From Steromphala cineraria (taxonomy: Eukaryota > Mollusca > Gastropoda > Trochida > Trochidae): a stretch of DNA of 64,000 bases. Location: assembly GCA_916613615.1 (NCBI GenBank), contig OU744728.1, forward strand, positions 28,599,450 through 28,663,449, written 5' to 3'. Position 1 is the stretch's first letter. Every line of letters begins with the position of its first letter. The notes under the pieces were generated by a model. That model was not told where the DNA came from and made no database searches. It saw only the letters and a program-made list of their open reading frames with translations. A program made the translations under genes and the position numbers. Of this stretch, positions 59,257-64,000 are shown one piece after another.

Positions 59257-61042
59257 ATGATTCTGTACATGCTTTCCTTCGGTTTCAATGCTAGTTCAAA
59301 GTGTATACTTTCTATTGAGCACTAGTTTAGTTGGACAATTGAGAATATATTTGTTGAACATTATATCCGTTCTATTGTTTTGTTATCCTTATAAAAATGT
59401 TATAATCTACAGCGTTTTCTTTTAACCGTTTAAAGAATTATCGATGCTTTTCATCTTATTATGTGTTTATTGAAATGGCAAGTAAAACATGCAAAAAGTA
59501 TAATGAATTACTTGCGTACTTGATAAGATACTTTCAAATCAAGTGATTGACATCTGTAGTTTTAATTTTCCCCAAATCAAAGTTAACAACATTGTGTTTA
59601 ATATTTTCAAACAGTGTCTGTACAACTAAACAAGCTATGTTTCAAGAAGTGGAGCTGCTTGCAGGGTACAACATCACGTCATCGATCCTAGACCCTATCA
59701 CAAAATATGAGAGAATGTCAGATATTGATTGTGCAATCCAATGCTTGGCGTTAGATTATTGTAATTCCTTCTTCTACAACTCCATCACAAAGCAGTGCCA
59801 GTTCCACACAGAAGTGTTCCTTGCAAATACTGGAGGTTCATCCCAACCTGGTACTGTGTACTTCTACTCCACAGCCACAACACCTTCTCAATGTCCATCT
59901 GAGCATCGTTTCAAGATCTTGGGATCAGGTTCAGATGTGATGTGTGTCAGGTTCCACCTTAGCTTCCGAAAATGGTCTAAGGCCAATGCTACTTGTGCCA
60001 AACACTCCACTAATGGACGTCTTGCTGTTCTGAACACCGCAGGCAAGGATTTTGTTACAAGAAATGCTGGTATCTCCATTAATTCCAAATTCGGTAGGTT
60101 GGAGATTTATAAGCTTGGTTTGTAATTGCTACCAGTCATTTCAACTAATGAGAACTAAGCTTCGGTAACCGTGGATTGAACATATTTAGCTAAATCTTGA
60201 ACATCAAAGTATTATGACGTCATAAACACGATGTCCTCACAATTTTTACTTAAATAAGTCATATCTTTTCTGTGATACATTTGTAATGTCACATTTGACG
60301 GGGTGTACCGTTTGTTCAACCTATAAATAATAAATGTGACATAGAAAAATTGATTATGGTGGTTTCTATACATAGATGACACTATTCGACCTTCCATTAA
60401 TTAAAATCCTATTTAACGAGGAATAAAAGGTATAAAACGAGCGAAAGCACGTCTATGCCAAATCATTAACGAGTTTGATGAAAGTAGTAGGAATAGATGG
60501 AAGTTTATCCTTCTGTTTATTACTGTATGCTTTATCAAGCAATTTGCCAAAAGTAATCGGAGACTGAGATGCCTACAAGTTGGCTGCCATCGGGACAATA
60601 CATATATGGCGATGTCATATGTGTCATAACAAATTGTTATGAAATCCCTTTACGCACTACCACGTGGGTAATCATGCTTTTTAAATATTACACTGTAGTA
60701 TCCTTTGTTCAGAGTCGTATTGTGCCAGGTTTGGCAGTTGTAACAGAAAGTCATCTATACATGAACAAGAAATTATACATGTAGTAGAAAAGGTCTGCTA
60801 AGATGTACCGTTCAGTGTATTAAAGTTTCCTTATCCCACCAACAGGTGCACGAGTTTTCTTTGGAATGACAAAAGATGGTTGGATCGATGGAAGTCCCTT
60901 GGTGTACTCCAACTGGAGGTCTGGTCCCGCCTTCTCACTAGGAACTGGAAAGTGTGCTGCTTATGATAGAATCAATGGATGGGTTTGGAATGCGGTAAAG
61001 TGTAGCCGTGCAAAACACTTTGTCTGTCAGATTCCCCTTTAA
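59257..61042 (+). CDS. PAN-CTLD secreted protein, copy E (opposite strand)
   Basis: Exons 2 (59615-60093) and 3 (60846-61042) are clear, with AG acceptors and a GTAGGT donor. The proposed exon 1 (59257-59300, MILYMLSFGFNASS) has a weak GTGTAT donor but gives the family phase 2 and a hydrophobic leader; it is less certain. Total 239 residues. The PAN/apple-like domain has IDCAIQC, DYCNSFFYNS and KQC. The CTLD begins CPSEHRFKILG, keeps the VMCVRF cysteine, and ends HFVCQIPL. EPN/QPD is replaced by RSGPAFSLGTG; WVWNAVKC keeps the WND asparagine. It lacks the long linker of C and D. It is the most diverged family member here and the only one on the plus strand. Confidence 0.75.
60391..60503. repeat. 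Foldback element in gene E intron 2
   Basis: CTTCCATTAATTAAAATCC...TATAAAACGAGCGAAAGC...CAAATCATTAACGAGTTTG...GATGGAAG is a diverged, inverted copy of the element at 9846-9959, including its CTTTCGCTCG centre. Confidence 0.65.
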
Positions 61043-61740
61043 ATGGGAATATAAGAATTGCCATGAGTTAGGATTCGCCTGTCCAAACATTCTGTTGATG
61101 CATTATCGCGTTTTAACGAGAGACTTGCTCAATAAGTTGACAGGTGATTTAAGGAGATTGACCGTGGGCTGTTTGATCTCTTTCTTACCCAAAATCCATC
61201 CAATGCACTAAAACTAAGATATGATAATACACAAATCTTACAACAATAAAAGAAAAGATCGCATGATTTTCAATTGTTCGCAACGCACGCCTTTTTTCAT
61301 AATTTTTTTTATTAACTCTTAACATGTGTGGAAAATTTGTTGTTATTGTATGTACCTCTAAAGAGCAAGCATGAAATCTACTTTACGAGCTTTCGCGCTA
61401 GTAGAAATTGCAAGGTAGGGATGTAATGACGTCATTATTTGATTATTGCTTGTATGAATAACAATTGGTATATCGAATTTTCATCTGGGATTCAAGTGAA
61501 ATTAAACATTAAATCAAATTATGAATGGTTGCGTTTAATGTTGCTTTGTAACCGACACGTCGATTATATAATAACTTTTACATATTGTTTATATAGGAAT
61601 TGTATTCTTATTTTTTGAACATATGTTAGATATAATTATTGTATTCTTGTTAGTTAGTATTGTTTTCAAAATATTGTATTGCAATGAACAAAAAATGAAC
61701 TGTCAATATGAAATATCAAATCAGTTTTCACCGTTGCCAT
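61043..61740. other. 3' UTR and flank of gene E
   Basis: Contains the likely polyadenylation signal and a small hairpin (CTACTTTACGAGCTTTCGCGCTAGTAG near 61378-61405) whose core resembles the centres of the foldback elements. No gene. Confidence 0.4.
61245..61250 (+). terminator. AATAAA polyadenylation signal of gene E
   Basis: AATAAA occurs about 200 bp after the gene E stop codon, followed by AGAAAAGATCG. This is the first canonical signal downstream. Confidence 0.45.
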
Positions 61741-61749
61741 CATGTCATT

Positions 61750-61805
61750 CCCTGCTAGCTTAAGGTTGGTCAGAAGTCATCCGTCAAAAGCTGCTCGACT
61801 GATGG
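61750..61805 (-). pseudogene. Decayed Cys-loop receptor ligand-binding fragment
   Basis: The minus frame reads VEQLLTDDF, stop, PTLS, stop, QGN. It parallels VQQLLTADSWTTCYWYGN of the better fragment at 63058-63246, with both conserved tryptophan codons changed to stops. Together with that fragment it flanks the LINE at 61806-63055. Confidence 0.4.
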
Positions 61806-63055
61806 TTTAAACGTATTTTTATTTCGTTATGAAACATGGATAGGCGAACAAGCTTTTAGGCTTATACTAACGCCGCTCCAATATATATTATTACAGGCTG
61901 GATAACAAATAATAGCAACAATCATTAGATATATATATGACCAAAATTGAAAGAAAACAATACATGTTAAGGGACAATCGTCAAATGTTGTTGTTGTTGT
62001 TGGGTATGCCTAGTGATGGAATTAACTGCAGCTTAATTTCTAAAATATTTCATATAATCAAGAAAACCGGTTAGTTTTGTTAATAAATTCATGTAATGAA
62101 ATGAGGATGTTACTATTTGTTAAGTTGCTCAGGTTACCGTTGCCGTATAAAACTGTCATTAAGTCATAACCCTGAATATAAAAGTACATACGGATTCTTA
62201 AATTTTCGGGCAGTTAAACAGATAGTGACTAACATCTTCCTTGTAATGTCCACATGAGCACCTGAATCTAGTTCCCGTGTTTAAGTTGAAGTAATTATGC
62301 GTTTCTGTAGGATTTAACATACTTTTGAATTGATTCAGAGAAGGGGCATGTCTGGTTTGATCTGGTAGGGAATTCCACAGCATAATAGTGCTTGGCAAGA
62401 ACGATTTAGAGTATCTCTGTGTTCTACAATTAATTGTTTGAATGGAAGAGCAGTTTCTAAGGTAACAGTTACTTTGCTCGGATACTAGTCCTGGTATAAG
62501 ATCGCTCAAGTACTCTGGGGTCAAATTATGATACATTTTATAAAAATTAACGAGTTTATACCGATATCTTCGATCTTTTAGAGAGCTATAGTTAGTTTCA
62601 TTATATATTTTACTGTGGCTTGTGCCACGTCCTGCGCCGCAAATAGGCCTTAAGGCTTCTAAATGTAGGTTTTCCAACATCACGGATTGTTCCATTGTAC
62701 AGTTGTCCCATATATGAGAGCAATAGTCAAAAAGTGGTAGGATAAAGGTCTTATAGAGGATATCTAACGTTTTACGAGATAGACGATATTTCAAGCTTCT
62801 CAGACAGTTGATCATTGGGCTAATTTTCTTTATCATATCGCTAATATGTACTTTCCCAGAACAATCGCTTTGAAGTGTTAGGACTAAGTGTTTATGATTT
62901 ACTACTTCTTTAATGATTTCACCATCCACAATAGATTCGGTCTAATGTAGTTTTGTGTTTTACGGCTGAATGTCATACTCTCAGTTTTACTTCGATTGAA
63001 ACTAACTTGCCATTTTCTGGCCCAGTCTGCAATTTAATTGATCAGATTCGTTTCA
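61806..63055 (-). mobile_element. Truncated LINE with C-terminal reverse transcriptase fragment
   Basis: From right to left on the minus strand: palm/thumb residues ADWARKWQVSFNRSKTESM, a frameshift near 62930, then an open frame to 62198 (FILPLFDYCSHIWDN, NSLPDQTRHAPSLNQFKSML, finger CSCGHYKEDVSHYLFNCPK). Two further shifts lead to YDLMTVLYGN and SLHEFINKTNRFS before a stop near 62078. The 3' UTR has GGAGCGGCGTTAGTATAAGC, as in the fragment at 27226-27905. The catalytic part is missing. Broken and immobile. Confidence 0.72.
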
Positions 63056-63057
63056 GA

Positions 63058-63246
63058 TTAAATCCATGGAATAGAGTTGCCATACCAATAACAGGTTGTC
63101 CAGGAGTCGGCTGTCAAAAGCTGTTGAACTTGATCCAGATCAACCACAGAGTTGAGGTTTAGCTTGACCACCACCTCCACAGTATCAGACTGATTTACAC
63201 GTGGTCTCACAGAAGAGTACACAGTTACAGTCTCTATATCATTCAT
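63058..63246 (-). pseudogene. Cys-loop receptor ligand-binding-domain exon, cut by LINE
   Basis: The minus frame reads ETVTVYSSVRPRVNQSDTVE, VVVKLNLNSVVDLDQ and LLTADSWTTCYWYGNSIPW. The RP, the paired hydrophobic strands and D-x-D-x-x-Q-x-L-T-x-x-x-W-x4-W spacing match the N-terminal strands of nicotinic-type receptor ligand-binding domains. The frame stops right after PWI, at the boundary with the LINE. The next strands of the domain are not found to the left. It may be the remnant of a receptor gene or of a soluble binding-protein gene. Confidence 0.6.
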
Positions 63247-63889
63247 TCAGGCTTATTCAAATGGAACATCAATGAAAAGATTTATATATTATTATGTGTT
63301 GAATGATTTTTCACTTCTAAAAGTATGTGAACTTTTGTTATTGAATGAAATCGAATATACAGTTCCTAGTAGAAGAAATGTTTCTCAGGAAGTTGTATTT
63401 CATGAAGCGCAGAACAAGAGTACACAGACACAAAGAAAGCAGTTTGTGTTGCAATGGCTTCTAAACAGAATCTTGTAATTGAGTAATGAAAATAAAGTTT
63501 TTGAAAGCAGCAATTAGAACAAAAATGGGTTGTCGTGAATTGGTAAACTGATTGTGAACTCATGCTCGTTCTGAACAGCGATACATTACAATGGATAGAT
63601 ACCAAAGGCGTTATTTTAAAATTATTTATTCAAATCAAATGGGTTGCCAAACAAACTATACTGAAGAATTTTGAAAATGCATAGCTGAGTTTGATATGAT
63701 ATAAGAGAAAACATAACAAAGGATGTTAAAGAATGTTATTTTTTTCGAAAAGCACATGAAATCCGGACTCACTTCATCGAAGAAGGCAATGAAATGTCAT
63801 CAATATGAAAAGCACAATAACATTTAAACAAAGGCATCCTTACATCAACAGTCAGTATCTCGTGTGACCCCTATCGGCCCTGGGACAGG
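63247..63889. other. Intergenic, right end
   Basis: AT-rich with no supported gene. Confidence 0.35.
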
Positions 63890-64000
63890 CATGAAGACTC
63901 TTGCTGCAAGGCCAAGGTCATATCCGCAACATTAGCGGTCGCGGTATAACGTCTGTAACATGCCTTCCAAGCTCATCCCAAATGTGCTCAATTGGGTTTA
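63890..64000 (-). pseudogene. C-terminal end of a second Tc1/mariner-type transposase (partial)
   Basis: At the right edge the minus strand reads NPIEHIWDELGRHVTDVIPR, containing the last catalytic E in the NPIEHxWDE context, then breaks by a frame change and continues as a diverged C-terminus. It differs from the copy at 43515-44552, so it is a different Tc1 family. The rest lies beyond base 64000. Confidence 0.65.

Overview
The window is eukaryotic, AT-rich, intron-containing and repeat-dense. GT-AG exons, tRNA-derived SINE relics, several LINE families, Tc1 transposons, Cys-loop receptor fragments and a lineage-expanded family of secreted lectin-like proteins suggest a lophotrochozoan, most likely a mollusc. 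This is inference from family content; no species-specific marker is visible. No bacterial-type operons, rRNA or CRISPR are present.

The host genes form one tandem family of small secreted proteins: signal peptide, PAN/apple-like domain, then a long-form C-type lectin domain (CTLD). Five three-exon copies can be assembled from splice sites with a constant phase pattern (intron 1 phase 2, intron 2 phase 1): A (7645-11280, minus), B (19305-23448, minus), C (46653-48396, minus), D (52077-53918, minus) and E (59257-61042, plus). Two more signal-peptide exons have no downstream partner in the window: 1063-1109, probably the start of a gene off the left edge, and 4766-4806, an orphan. C and D are a recent tandem duplication of about 4.9 kb; A and B are an older one, now broken up by insertions. 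None of the five CTLDs has the EPN/QPD calcium-sugar motif, so classical calcium-dependent sugar binding is doubtful.

From 27.2 to 44.7 kb the window is a nest of mobile elements. Two head-to-tail copies of one two-ORF LINE (endonuclease, reverse transcriptase, RNase H; about 28558-36015 and 36016-42230) are both inactivated. The second copy joins a 5'-truncated KRBA2-like DDE integrase pseudogene (42231-43387), followed by a Tc1 element with an uninterrupted DD34E transposase (43515-44552). A different LINE (15253-17466, minus) and an ORF-less terminal-inverted-repeat element (17527-18421) sit in the B segment; comparison with the A segment gives natural empty sites for both. A third LINE family is present as 3' fragments at 27226-27905 and 61806-63055.

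Dispersed repeats include eight copies of one MITE ending in TTAA + AGGGGCAGTAGCACG, several short foldback elements of unrelated arms, and tRNA-derived SINE relics. Fragments of Cys-loop (nicotinic-type) receptor genes occur at 45794-46060 and 51224-51490 (TM1-TM3, plus strand) and at 61750-61805 and 63058-63246 (ligand-binding domain, minus strand); most look broken.

The remaining DNA is AT-rich intron or intergenic sequence with no support for genes. Boundaries of repeats and of segmental duplications were judged by eye and are approximate.
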